Position numbers and translations under genes: made by a program. Below, in pieces: positions 1 through 8,096 of a DNA stretch of 64,000 nucleotides. The notes below the pieces were generated by a model that worked only from the letters and a program-made list of their open reading frames with translations, was not told where the DNA came from and made no database searches. The stretch comes from Bacteroidia bacterium (lineage in GTDB: Bacteria; Bacteroidota; Bacteroidia; J057): NCBI GenBank assembly GCA_033391075.1, contig JAWPMV010000001.1:3472001-3536000 (forward strand). Reading direction: 5' to 3'. Within the stretch, counting starts at the first letter, position 1. The number at the start of each line of letters is the position of its first letter.

Positions 1-1
1 C

Positions 2-46
2 ACGCGCCAAAGTCTGGACAAACTTGAAGAGGAACTAAAACAATAG
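2..46 (+). CDS. 3' end of an upstream gene (partial)
   Basis: The frame starting at base 2 stays open to a TAG at 44-46 and encodes 14 residues ending LEEELKQ, a charged stretch that looks helical. The gene begins outside the window, so its family cannot be named. It runs in the same direction as the next gene, 60 bases away. The reading rests only on an open frame and plausible composition. Confidence 0.4.
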   Translation, partial: TRQSLDKLEEELKQ

Positions 47-106
47 GATCTCCCTTTACGTTCAACCATAGCCTCAGTACTTAATCCCTAAAACATTTCC
101 TCCTGC

Positions 107-763
107 ATGGAACTGGCCGAACTCAGGAAGCTCGTAAGACAAGGAGAAGGCTTTCAACTGGAATTTAAACGCAAAGCCAAATACCCGGAAAAAATCGCCC
201 GGGAATTTGTCGCATTTGCAAATTCTGAAGGAGGTATTCTATTGTTAGGGGTAGATGATGATGGCAGTATATATGGGAGCAAAAGCCCCGGAGAGGACCA
301 GTTTATCCTTGAAGATTTCCTCCAAAAATACCTTGTCCCAAAAATTGATTACAAAATCCGTAGAATTCCCATTACTGCCCAAAGAGAAGTAATTCTATTT
401 CAGGTAAAATCAAGTTATAGAAAACCTCATTTTATTCGCTACCCAGACAGGCAAAGTGAAAAACAGGCCTATGTACGGGTAAAAGATATGAGTGTAAAGG
501 CGAGTAAAGAAATGGTGAAAGTGCTAAGGCATAATAAAGACAAGCAAGGAGTATCTCTCCGAATTGGAGAAGCAGAAAAGCGAATCCTGGCTTATCTGGA
601 GGAACATGCAGGCATAAATCTCCAAACTACTTCTGAATTATTAAAAAGTAATCTCCAGCAAGCTTCAAGCAAACTCGTGATCCTTACACGGGCAGGAATC
701 CTCTCTATTAAAGCCAGTGAAAAAGGCGATGTGTTTTCCTTAAACAAAAAAGCCTTCGAATAA
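107..763 (+). CDS. AlbA_2/Schlafen-type putative DNA-binding protein
   Basis: This 218-residue protein has an AlbA_2 (Schlafen AlbA) domain at about residues 14-130. The typical signature is visible: E-F-K near residue 19, then FANSEGG and LLLGVDDDG near residues 38-52. Proteins with this domain are usually annotated as ATP-binding or helix-turn-helix regulators. The last 60 residues (about 155-218) look like a winged helix (EKRILAYL..., LQQASSKLVILTRAGIL), which suggests sequence-specific DNA binding. No catalytic motif is visible, and its target and effector are unknown. Many AlbA_2 proteins are longer and carry a C-terminal ATPase-like region; this one is a short form. Confidence 0.75.
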   Translation: MELAELRKLVRQGEGFQLEFKRKAKYPEKIAREFVAFANSEGGILLLGVDDDGSIYGSKSPGEDQFILEDFLQKYLVPKIDYKIRRIPITAQREVILFQVKSSYRKPHFIRYPDRQSEKQAYVRVKDMSVKASKEMVKVLRHNKDKQGVSLRIGEAEKRILAYLEEHAGINLQTTSELLKSNLQQASSKLVILTRAGILSIKASEKGDVFSLNKKAFE

Positions 764-782
764 CCGTACATTCCAATAATAA

Positions 783-805
783 AAATACCAAACTCACTGG
801 TATTT
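783..805 (+). terminator. weak hairpin after the AlbA_2 gene
   Basis: AAATACCA (783-790) and TGGTATTT (798-805) form a perfect 8-bp stem with a 7-base loop, 20 bases past the stop codon. The T-tract is short, so termination would be weak. The rest of the gap to base 1019 is AT-rich. It includes TAGATTTG at 872-879, which fits a Bacteroidota -7 box but has no convincing -33 element. Confidence 0.35.
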
Positions 806-1019
806 ATACAATTCAATTCCAATCTTACCGTTATGATGTAAGGTTAGGGTATTTCTATTAATAATTTTAATTAGATTTGCTCTCTACTGATTGAATAAGT
901 CAAGGTCATTTTTTAAGAAGAAACACTAACAGGGACCAATAACAGCCATTTTACTCGTTCCGGACTAGGAAAGATTTGTAATATAATGCTTTCCTCAAGG
1001 CTATATTTATTTGTAAGAT

Positions 1020-4000
1020 ATGACAAGAAATTTACGACTCATTCTAATCTTTAGCTTCAACTTTTTCATGCTTGGGCAACTCTATGCCCAGCAACCTGAA
1101 CAAGATTGTATCAATGCTATCCCCGTTTGTCAGAATGTATACGTCCAAACCAACTCCTATGTAGGAGAAGGCTTAGATCCTAATGAAATCGACGCCAATA
1201 TCTCTTGTCTTGGTAGTGGGGAAGAAAATGACGTCTGGTACATATTTACCGTACAGACAGCAGGGATGGTGAGTTTTACAGTAAATCCCATCAACTTTTT
1301 TGATGATTATGATTGGGCAGTTTATGACCTTACCAATAATAGCTGTGCAGATATAGCCACAAATGCAGGCCTTGAGATCAGCTGTAATTATTCTGCCACC
1401 TCAGGTCCTACCGGACCAAATCTTCCCGGAGGAGCTCCCAGTAATGGCGCGGGAGGCCCCAATAGAAATGGACTTATTCCGGTGGTTGCTGGTCAAACCC
1501 TCGTAGTCAACGTAAGTAATTTTTCCAATACCAGTTCAGGCTATACCCTGGATTTTTCGGCTTCTACAGCCTCTATTTTTGATAATATTCCTCCAACTAT
1601 GGATAGCATTTCTGCCGATTGTGGGGGGGGAGTTGAAGTTTCTTTCTCAGAAAATATAGTTTGTTCTACGGTTCAACCTACAGACTTTACTGTAACCGGT
1701 CCTGGTGGGCCTTTTACAGTAACAGCAGTAGGAGGAAACAATTGTGTTGCTGGCGGAACGTTCGATACGGATTTTGTATTGACAGTTAGTCCTTTGATGG
1801 TCCAAAGCGGAACCTATTATATCTCTTTAGCTGGAGACGTAGAAGATAACTGTGGAAATATCGGTATTTACGAAACAGATAGCATAGCGATCGTAATTCC
1901 CAATATCGCAGCAAGTGCTACTCAGGATACTATTTGCCAGGGGCAAAGTACTACCCTTTCTACTCCTTCTCAGCCAGGTTTCACCTATGTATGGTCAGGC
2001 GGGAATACAGGAGCTACCGTTACCATTACTCCCCCTCTTACTGCAGTATATAATGTATTCGCAACAGATCCATTTGGATGTACATCCACAGGCTCTGTTC
2101 CCATTACAGTTTTAGATACTGCTTTGGCGACTTTTAGCCTTTCCTCCAATTCCATCTGTCCGGATGAAGTTATAGATGTAACCTTCACTGGTTCCAACGA
2201 TCCCAGTGCAAGTTTCATTTGGGATTTTGGAGGGGCAAATGTACTCTCAGGTACAGGTGCTGGCCCCTATCAACTATCCTGGACTACAGCTGGTATAAAA
2301 TCAGTTAGTTTGAATATTAGCCAACAGGGTTGTGCAAGTGCCAGTAGCAGCAATACCGTTACAGTAAATCCAGGTCCGGAATCAGATTTTACGGTTCCAA
2401 CTAATCCTGTTTGCCTGGGTACAACAGCTACCATCACTTACAACGGAACTCCAAGTGCAACAGCCAATTATTTCTGGGATTTCGATGGGGGGATTGTCCT
2501 AAGTGGTGCTGGTGCAGGCCCATATCAGGTGAGTTGGGCGATTCCTGGACCCAAAAACATAAGCCTGAACGTAACAGATAATAATTGTGTTTCCCCAACT
2601 ACAACTAAAAGCCTCACTGTGGCAGCAAATCCCGTAGCAAACATAAGTCCACTCATGGATCAATGTCTAAAAGGGAATGCTTTCAATTTCAGTTATAATG
2701 GAGGGGCAAGTATAGGCAGTTATAGTTGGGACTTTGGCGATGGAAGTCCAGCAAGCAGTTTGGCTTCTCCCATACATACCTATACAAATTCCGGAAATTA
2801 TACCGCAACCCTCAACATCACAGATGGAAATGGTTGTAGCAATTCTACTACCCTGGATGTGGAAGTTTATCCGGCTGTACAGGCAGACTTTAATTTCAGT
2901 CCCGTCTGTTTCGGACAAAACACCAGCTTTACAGACCTCAGTAATACCAATGGAATTGCCATCCAATCCTGGGATTGGGACTTTGGAAATGGAAATGCTT
3001 CCAATCTTCAAAACCCCGACGAAACCTTCTCAAATTTTGGGTTCTTCAATACAAGACTTATCGTAACAACTGCACAGGGATGTGCAGATACCCTCATACA
3101 ACAAACAGAAGTATTTGAGCAACCGCAGGCGAACTTCAGTTTTACAAATGCTTGTGAAAATCTTCCAGTTAGCTTTACGGAGACTTCTGTAGTAAGTAGC
3201 TCTTCTCTCCTATACAATTGGGATTTTGGAGATGGGCAATCAGCGGTAGTTGCAAATCCAGATCATCAATATACCGGCTTTGGCAGCTTCCCTGTGAATC
3301 TGATTGTAACCACTCAAAATGGATGTACGGACCAATTCCAGGACAATATCCAGGTTTATCCTAAACCTATTGCCAATGTTCAAATTGATGCGGTATGTCA
3401 TGAGAATTCTACTGTATTCCAGGATTTATCAAGTGTAGCAGCTGGCAGTAGTATAAGTAGCTACAATTGGGACTTTGGAAATGGCCAAAGTTCTTCCGAC
3501 GCAAATCCGCAGTTTGCCTATGACCTGGCCGGAATATATGATGTGAGCCTGATTGTAGGAAGTGGAGAGGGTTGTCTGGATACGACCAGTCTTTCAGCCA
3601 CTGTCTATCCGAATCCCAAAGCTGATTTCAGCATGGAGTCAGTCTGTGAAAACGATGAGGCCAGCTTCATGAATCTCAGTACCATAGATGGCAGTATAAC
3701 GGCTGATGTTATTGATCAATTCGCCTGGAACTTTGGAGATAATAGTTCAGGATCCACCCTGGAAAATCCTACACACACTTATCAGACAGATGATACTTAT
3801 CAGGTTACCCTCACGGTAACTTCTAATAAAGGATGCGATGCAAACACGACCCTTCCTCTCCTGATCTATCCCGGACCTGATGCGCCACAAGCAGTTGAAG
3901 ACACTTCTTGTTTTGGCTATCCGGCATTTTTGATCGCCCAACCTCAGCCCGGCCAGGATGTGGACCACGTAGACTGGTACACAGAGGCAACAGGCGGCAG

Positions 4001-4652
4001 TCCATTCGAAACTAGCTTCACCTTTGTCACACCACCCTTGACAAGCACACAGACTTATTATATCGAAGCGGTTTCTGGATTTGGTTGCAGGAGTTCTCGT
4101 GTAGAAATCAATGCCTATACGCATGATGAGAGTTTAGGCCGTTTGGTGGTCAATGATTCTGTCCTTGAAATCCCACAAGCTATTGCTGAGTTTGCTGTCA
4201 TCGGTGGCAGTCCTATTGCTACCTATGATTGGGACTTTGGAGATGGAAATACCTCTACGGACTCGGAACCAGTGCATGAATACAAAAATGCAGGCAAGTT
4301 TCTGGTTAGCTTGAACTACCTCACAGAAAATGGATGTGAAGGGCAATTCTCTCGCTTGATCGAAGTAAAAGAGTTGGTTGTCGTAAGCATCCCCTCTGCT
4401 TTCTCTCCCAATGGAGATGGAGTCAATGATTTCTTCTACATCGGCAGCAATCTGATTACTGATGTAGATTTCAAAGTTTATAACCGTTGGGGAGAACTTG
4501 TTTTCCAAAGTCAGAATCCTGATTTCCAATGGAATGGATTCAGTTCAGAAGGAAAAAGATTAGCTGAAGGTGTGTATGTGTACTTGTTTGATGGAATTGA
4601 TATACAAGGACGCCCTATAGAGCGCTCCGGTACCATCAGTTTATTCAAGTAA
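1020..4652 (+). CDS. Giant PKD-repeat secreted protein with T9SS type B sorting domain
   Basis: This 1210-residue exported protein starts with a signal peptide of about 24 residues ending LYAQ. A cysteine-rich N-terminal region and an Ig-like segment (about 190-290) follow. Then comes a long array of PKD-type beta domains, each marked by W-D-F-G or a close variant, at about residues 401, 486, 570, 650, 734, 817, 903 and 1071. An Ig-like insert lies near 955-1030. The last 87 residues (from about 1124, PSAFSPNGDGVND) match the gliding-motility-associated CHU_C/T9SS type B domain. This domain directs export across the outer membrane and surface attachment. The likely role is an adhesin or surface scaffold; no catalytic domain is visible. 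Its 3' end overlaps the convergent oxidoreductase gene by 12 bases. Confidence 0.9.
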   Translation: MTRNLRLILIFSFNFFMLGQLYAQQPEQDCINAIPVCQNVYVQTNSYVGEGLDPNEIDANISCLGSGEENDVWYIFTVQTAGMVSFTVNPINFFDDYDWAVYDLTNNSCADIATNAGLEISCNYSATSGPTGPNLPGGAPSNGAGGPNRNGLIPVVAGQTLVVNVSNFSNTSSGYTLDFSASTASIFDNIPPTMDSISADCGGGVEVSFSENIVCSTVQPTDFTVTGPGGPFTVTAVGGNNCVAGGTFDTDFVLTVSPLMVQSGTYYISLAGDVEDNCGNIGIYETDSIAIVIPNIAASATQDTICQGQSTTLSTPSQPGFTYVWSGGNTGATVTITPPLTAVYNVFATDPFGCTSTGSVPITVLDTALATFSLSSNSICPDEVIDVTFTGSNDPSASFIWDFGGANVLSGTGAGPYQLSWTTAGIKSVSLNISQQGCASASSSNTVTVNPGPESDFTVPTNPVCLGTTATITYNGTPSATANYFWDFDGGIVLSGAGAGPYQVSWAIPGPKNISLNVTDNNCVSPTTTKSLTVAANPVANISPLMDQCLKGNAFNFSYNGGASIGSYSWDFGDGSPASSLASPIHTYTNSGNYTATLNITDGNGCSNSTTLDVEVYPAVQADFNFSPVCFGQNTSFTDLSNTNGIAIQSWDWDFGNGNASNLQNPDETFSNFGFFNTRLIVTTAQGCADTLIQQTEVFEQPQANFSFTNACENLPVSFTETSVVSSSSLLYNWDFGDGQSAVVANPDHQYTGFGSFPVNLIVTTQNGCTDQFQDNIQVYPKPIANVQIDAVCHENSTVFQDLSSVAAGSSISSYNWDFGNGQSSSDANPQFAYDLAGIYDVSLIVGSGEGCLDTTSLSATVYPNPKADFSMESVCENDEASFMNLSTIDGSITADVIDQFAWNFGDNSSGSTLENPTHTYQTDDTYQVTLTVTSNKGCDANTTLPLLIYPGPDAPQAVEDTSCFGYPAFLIAQPQPGQDVDHVDWYTEATGGSPFETSFTFVTPPLTSTQTYYIEAVSGFGCRSSRVEINAYTHDESLGRLVVNDSVLEIPQAIAEFAVIGGSPIATYDWDFGDGNTSTDSEPVHEYKNAGKFLVSLNYLTENGCEGQFSRLIEVKELVVVSIPSAFSPNGDGVNDFFYIGSNLITDVDFKVYNRWGELVFQSQNPDFQWNGFSSEGKRLAEGVYVYLFDGIDIQGRPIERSGTISLFK

Positions 4653-5744
4653 CAAATTAGCCATTTCTTGCCCAAGGGCACTTCCAATGGCTACTCCCAT
4701 ACCTCCCAGTCTCAAAGCTGCAAAGAGTCGATCATCCACTTGCTGGCAGATCGGCTCTTTACTTTCCCCAAAAGCCATAATTCCTGCCCAGCTATCCGCT
4801 ATTTCATAAGGATGATCAGGGATGATGATATCCTCCATCAAAGCTCTGAGTTTATCCATTATCAGATCGGTGGTTTTCATCTCCAGACTTTGCTCTCCAG
4901 CAAAATCCAGATTCCGCCCTCCTCCCAACATCAATCGATCTTCATAATTCCTAAAATAATAGTAGCCTTCCTCCATATGAAATACTCCCTTTATCTTCAG
5001 TCCCTCAATGGGTTCTGTAATCAATACCTGTCCCCTACCTGGCTTTAGTTCCAGTTGAGGAAAGAATTTCTGACTAAAGGCATTGGTACAAAAGGCCACT
5101 TTCTTACAGGAGAAAAGCAATTCCTCTCCTCCCATGGGATTTTTCACCGAAATCTCCATCCTGTCCGATTTTACGTTCCAGCTATTCACCTCAGCTCCAC
5201 TCAATATTCTGACACCCAGAGCAGCAACATGATTGCTTAGATTCCTCATCATTTCGCCTGTATCAATTTGAGCCTCAAAGGGATTCTCGATGATTCCTTT
5301 GACGGCATCACTTGAAAAAGCAAACTGGCTTATTCTCTCTGCTGCATTTTTATAAACCTTTGTGCCAAAAACCGGGCTCAATAATTTATTGATTTTGGCC
5401 AGTTGATCGAGGTAGTGAAGTTCTTCTCCCCTCAACAATTCATAGCCCCCATAATTGAGGTATCCCAGCTTTTTTTCTCCCAATCTCTTTTTTAGTAATC
5501 CGAGTCCCTTCCATCTTTTTTCTACCAGACCCAGCATCCCCTCCTCTCCAATGAGATTCAAGTCCTGCCATAACTCTGATACCGATCCGAAACAGGCAAA
5601 ACCTGCATTTTTCGTACTGGCTCCACTCGGAAATAAGCCCCTTTCCAAAACAAGAACCTTTGCATCAGAATCCTTTTCCAATAGTTCAGCAGCGGTGGAT
5701 AAGCCTACAATTCCTCCCCCCACAATTATGTAGTCATACTTCAT
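4641..5744 (-). CDS. FAD-dependent oxidoreductase, DAO family
   Basis: This 367-residue flavoprotein belongs to the D-amino-acid oxidase/glycine oxidase (DAO) family. The N-terminus MKYDYIIVGGGIVGLSTA is a classic Rossmann dinucleotide-binding start, followed by VLERG (ribose-binding acidic residue). SGASTKNAGFACFGS matches the flavin-contacting segment of DAO proteins. The C-terminal RLGGMGVAIGSALGQEMANLL closes the FAD site. I chose the ATG at 5744 because it places the Rossmann fold at the N-terminus; an in-frame upstream start at 5843 would add 33 unconserved residues. The substrate is unknown; an amino acid or other amine is likely. The gene faces away from the aromatic operon leader and converges with the PKD gene. 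Confidence 0.85.
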   Translation of the reverse strand: MKYDYIIVGGGIVGLSTAAELLEKDSDAKVLVLERGLFPSGASTKNAGFACFGSVSELWQDLNLIGEEGMLGLVEKRWKGLGLLKKRLGEKKLGYLNYGGYELLRGEELHYLDQLAKINKLLSPVFGTKVYKNAAERISQFAFSSDAVKGIIENPFEAQIDTGEMMRNLSNHVAALGVRILSGAEVNSWNVKSDRMEISVKNPMGGEELLFSCKKVAFCTNAFSQKFFPQLELKPGRGQVLITEPIEGLKIKGVFHMEEGYYYFRNYEDRLMLGGGRNLDFAGEQSLEMKTTDLIMDKLRALMEDIIIPDHPYEIADSWAGIMAFGESKEPICQQVDDRLFAALRLGGMGVAIGSALGQEMANLLLE

Positions 5745-5860
5745 CAAAGAATTCGATTCCCAAAAGCTGATAGATGGATATTGAGTAGGCTGCATAATAT
5801 CTGAATATGAATTTCGCAGAAAAGGATACGATCCGTTAATCATTCTGCAATAAAATTATT

Positions 5861-5891
5861 TTGTTTTATGATTTTATTATCCCTAATATTG
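5861..5891 (+). promoter_or_regulatory. Candidate promoter of the attenuated aromatic operon
   Basis: TTG at 5861-5863 is followed after 20 bases by TAATATTG at 5884-5891, one mismatch from the Bacteroidota -7 consensus TAnnTTTG. Transcription would start a few bases before the leader ATG at 5899, giving a nearly leaderless leader-peptide mRNA. A start further upstream is also possible. Confidence 0.4.
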
Positions 5892-5898
5892 TGTCGGA

Positions 5899-5976
5899 AT
5901 GAAATTAAGCCAAACATACAAGTCTTTTTATTATTACTTCTTTTATTTTTTTAAAAGCAGTCCAGGGACTTGTTAA
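5899..5976 (+). CDS. Phe/Tyr-rich leader peptide of the aromatic operon
   Basis: An unannotated ATG (5899) opens a 25-codon frame ending at TAA (5974-5976). Residues 9-19 read SFYYYFFYFFK, and Tyr7 makes 10 aromatics in 25 residues (5 Phe, 5 Tyr). The downstream genes make Phe and Tyr, so this has the expected form of a ribosome-stalling leader peptide in transcription attenuation. Both T-ending and C-ending codons occur (TTT, TTC, TAT, TAC), so the run is not one monotonous T tract. Even so, the DNA is T-rich and chance must be considered. No convincing Shine-Dalgarno is seen, which is usual for this phylum. Its job would be to report charging of tRNA-Phe and tRNA-Tyr rather than to act as a protein. 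Confidence 0.7.
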   Translation: MKLSQTYKSFYYYFFYFFKSSPGTC

Positions 5977-6032
5977 GTATAAACAATATATTTTTTTAGC
6001 CGTCCCTGAATGATATTCAGGGATTTTTTTTT
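5963..6032 (+). promoter_or_regulatory. Attenuator: competing antiterminator and terminator
   Basis: Segment 2, CAGGGAC (5963-5969), lies in leader codons 22-24. It is exactly complementary to segment 3, GTCCCTG (6002-6008), which is also the 5' arm of the terminator. An extra nested helix TTGTT (5970-5974) with AACAA (5982-5986) supports the antiterminator. A ribosome stalled early in the aromatic codons (5926-5952) would leave segment 2 free, so 2:3 pairs and transcription continues. A ribosome reaching the stop codon at 5974 would cover segment 2, so the terminator forms. The geometry matches classical trp/phe-type attenuation. The pairing is read from the sequence; the regulation is inferred. 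Confidence 0.7.
6003..6032 (+). terminator. Intrinsic terminator inside the aromatic operon leader
   Basis: TCCCTGAAT (6003-6011) and ATTCAGGGA (6015-6023) form a perfect 9-bp stem with a 3-base loop, followed by nine T residues (6024-6032). It sits only 11 bases before the prephenate dehydratase ATG. A constitutive terminator there would silence the operon, so it must be conditional. Confidence 0.85.
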
Positions 6033-6043
6033 AGTCAAAAATT

Positions 6044-6901
6044 ATGCATCAAGTGCTTCAGGCAACAAAACCCATAGCGATCCAGGGAGTCCAGGGCTCC
6101 TTCCATGAGATAGCTGCGAAGAAATACTTCGGAAATGAAATCGAACTGGAAATGTGTGATTCTTTTCCGGGCCTCTTTCAGGCAATGGAAAGTGGTCGTT
6201 CTTCTTTTGGGGTTGTTGCGATAGAAAATACCGTAGCAGGTACTATCCTTCCTAATTATGCCTTATTGCGTAATTCCAATTACAAAGTGATCGGTGAAGT
6301 TTATCTCCGCATTGAGCATCAATTGCTGGGGCTGAAAGGAAGTACGATTGAAACATTAGAAGAGGTTTATTCCCATCCAATGGCAATCAATCAGTGCAGA
6401 CACTTTTTTCGCTCCTACCCTCAAATCAAATTGATTTCTGCAGATGATACGGCTGCAAGTGCAGCCAGACTCGCCCAATCACAGACCAAAGGCCAGGCAG
6501 CTATAGCGAGTCGCCTTGCAGCCGAGACCTACGAACTTGAAATTCTCGCAGAAAGTATAGAAGATAATAAGAGGAACTTTACCCGCTTCCTGATCATTAC
6601 TGATGATATGGACTTCCTGGCGAAGCAAGAGGAGATTAACAAAGCGAGTATCAGTTTTATTGTAGCACATAAAGTCGGACATCTCTCTCAGATATTACAG
6701 GTTTTGAGTGCCTATGATATGAGTTTGAGTAAAATCCAGTCCTCTCCGATTGTAGGACAGGAATGGCAATATTTCTTCCATGTGGATTTGGAATTTGACG
6801 ACTACGAACGATTCAGACAGTCTTTAAATGCCATCAATCCCCTTTTATCAGAGTTAAAGGTATTGGGAGAATATCCAAAAGGCGACAAAAACGTTAGTTA
6901 G
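6044..6901 (+). CDS. pheA: Prephenate dehydratase
   Basis: This 285-residue enzyme converts prephenate to phenylpyruvate, the committed step to phenylalanine. The catalytic PDT domain covers about residues 10-190. It contains FPGLFQAMESG, VVAIENTVAGTI and the essential T-R-F in NFTRFLII (about residues 183-190). A C-terminal ACT domain (about 203-280, SFIVAHKVGHLSQIL) is the usual Phe-binding feedback site. There is no chorismate mutase domain here; that activity is on the DAHP synthase fusion three genes downstream. It is the first structural gene after the attenuator, and the next gene starts 22 bases after its stop. Confidence 0.93.
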   Translation: MHQVLQATKPIAIQGVQGSFHEIAAKKYFGNEIELEMCDSFPGLFQAMESGRSSFGVVAIENTVAGTILPNYALLRNSNYKVIGEVYLRIEHQLLGLKGSTIETLEEVYSHPMAINQCRHFFRSYPQIKLISADDTAASAARLAQSQTKGQAAIASRLAAETYELEILAESIEDNKRNFTRFLIITDDMDFLAKQEEINKASISFIVAHKVGHLSQILQVLSAYDMSLSKIQSSPIVGQEWQYFFHVDLEFDDYERFRQSLNAINPLLSELKVLGEYPKGDKNVS

Positions 6902-6923
6902 AAAAAGCGCTATTGCAAAGCAA

Positions 6924-8096
6924 ATGATTATACCTGAAGCAAATAGATTAGGCAGCGTGAAAGAATACTATTTCTCAAGAAAATTGAGAGAAATAAGAGC
7001 TCGCGTTGCAGCTGGAGAACACATCCTCAATCTCGGGATTGGCAATCCGGATATGTCTCCTTCTGATTCGACCCTTAAAACCCTGGTTAAAGAAGCCATT
7101 GAGCCGGGCAAGCATGGCTATCAACCTTATAAAGGAACTGCCCAGCTTAGATATGCTTTTGCCAAATGGTATGAGAATACCTATCGTGTACAATTACATG
7201 CAGATTCCGAAATCCTCCCGCTTATGGGATCCAAGGAAGGCATCATGCATGTCTCTATGGCTTTTCTCAATGAAGGAGATCAGGCGCTGGTACCAAATCC
7301 GGGATACCCGGCTTATTCAAGTGCAGCCCGCATTGCAGGAGCGGAAATTGTGTCTTACAAACTTTCGCCCGAAAATGACTGGTACCCAAATCTGGAAGAA
7401 TTAGCCAAACAAGATCTCAGCCGTGTAAAAATCATGTGGATCAATTATCCGCATATGCCTACAGGAACACGCCCTACAGATGAGCTTTTTGAGCAGTTGG
7501 TGGCTTTCGCCCAAGAACATAAAATCCTCCTCTGTCATGACAATCCTTATAGCCTGGTATTGAATCCGGATCCTAAAAGTATTCTTTCTATCCCTGGAGC
7601 CAAAGAAGTAGCGATTGAACTCAATTCTTTGAGTAAATCTCATAATATGGCTGGATGGAGAATCGGTTTATTTGCGGGAGCAGAGGCTTACCTTCAGGCT
7701 GTGCTAAAGGTAAAAAGCAATATGGATTCAGGAATGTTCCTTCCTTTACAGGAAGCCGCAGTTAGTGCACTTGCCAATTCATTTGCCTGGCATGGAGAAA
7801 GAAATGCAGAGTACCAGAAAAGAAGGAATATTGCCTTTGAGATGCTGGATGAATTGGGATGTAGCTACAAAAAAGATCAGGCGGGTATGTTTGTCTGGGC
7901 TCGGATTCCAGATAATGAAGCAAGCGGAGAGGAATTTTCAGAACGAATTCTAAATAGCATACACGTTTTCCTGACGCCCGGATTTATTTTCGGAGATCAG
8001 GGAGAAAAATATATACGTATTTCCCTATGCACACCAATGGATGGTCTGCAACTGGCCCTGGAAAGAATTAAAGCATTTACAAAAGCAACAGTATGA
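6924..8096 (+). CDS. Class I/II aminotransferase of the aromatic operon
   Basis: This 390-residue PLP enzyme is of aminotransferase fold type I. SLSKSHNMAGWRIG (about residues 233-247) contains the Schiff-base lysine. NPGYPAY, HDNPYS and YIRISLC mark the cofactor and carboxylate-binding (Arg) sites. Related sequences are annotated as aspartate or LL-diaminopimelate-type aminotransferases. Its place between prephenate dehydratase and prephenate dehydrogenase suggests it transaminates phenylpyruvate and 4-hydroxyphenylpyruvate, or prephenate. It overlaps the next gene by 4 bases (ATGA at 8093-8096), so the two are probably translationally coupled. The exact substrate is inferred from context. 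Confidence 0.88.
   Translation: MIIPEANRLGSVKEYYFSRKLREIRARVAAGEHILNLGIGNPDMSPSDSTLKTLVKEAIEPGKHGYQPYKGTAQLRYAFAKWYENTYRVQLHADSEILPLMGSKEGIMHVSMAFLNEGDQALVPNPGYPAYSSAARIAGAEIVSYKLSPENDWYPNLEELAKQDLSRVKIMWINYPHMPTGTRPTDELFEQLVAFAQEHKILLCHDNPYSLVLNPDPKSILSIPGAKEVAIELNSLSKSHNMAGWRIGLFAGAEAYLQAVLKVKSNMDSGMFLPLQEAAVSALANSFAWHGERNAEYQKRRNIAFEMLDELGCSYKKDQAGMFVWARIPDNEASGEEFSERILNSIHVFLTPGFIFGDQGEKYIRISLCTPMDGLQLALERIKAFTKATV

Noticed and set aside
872-879. TAGATTTG as promoter of the PKD gene
   Set aside because: No TTG at a suitable distance, and it lies about 140 bases before the start.
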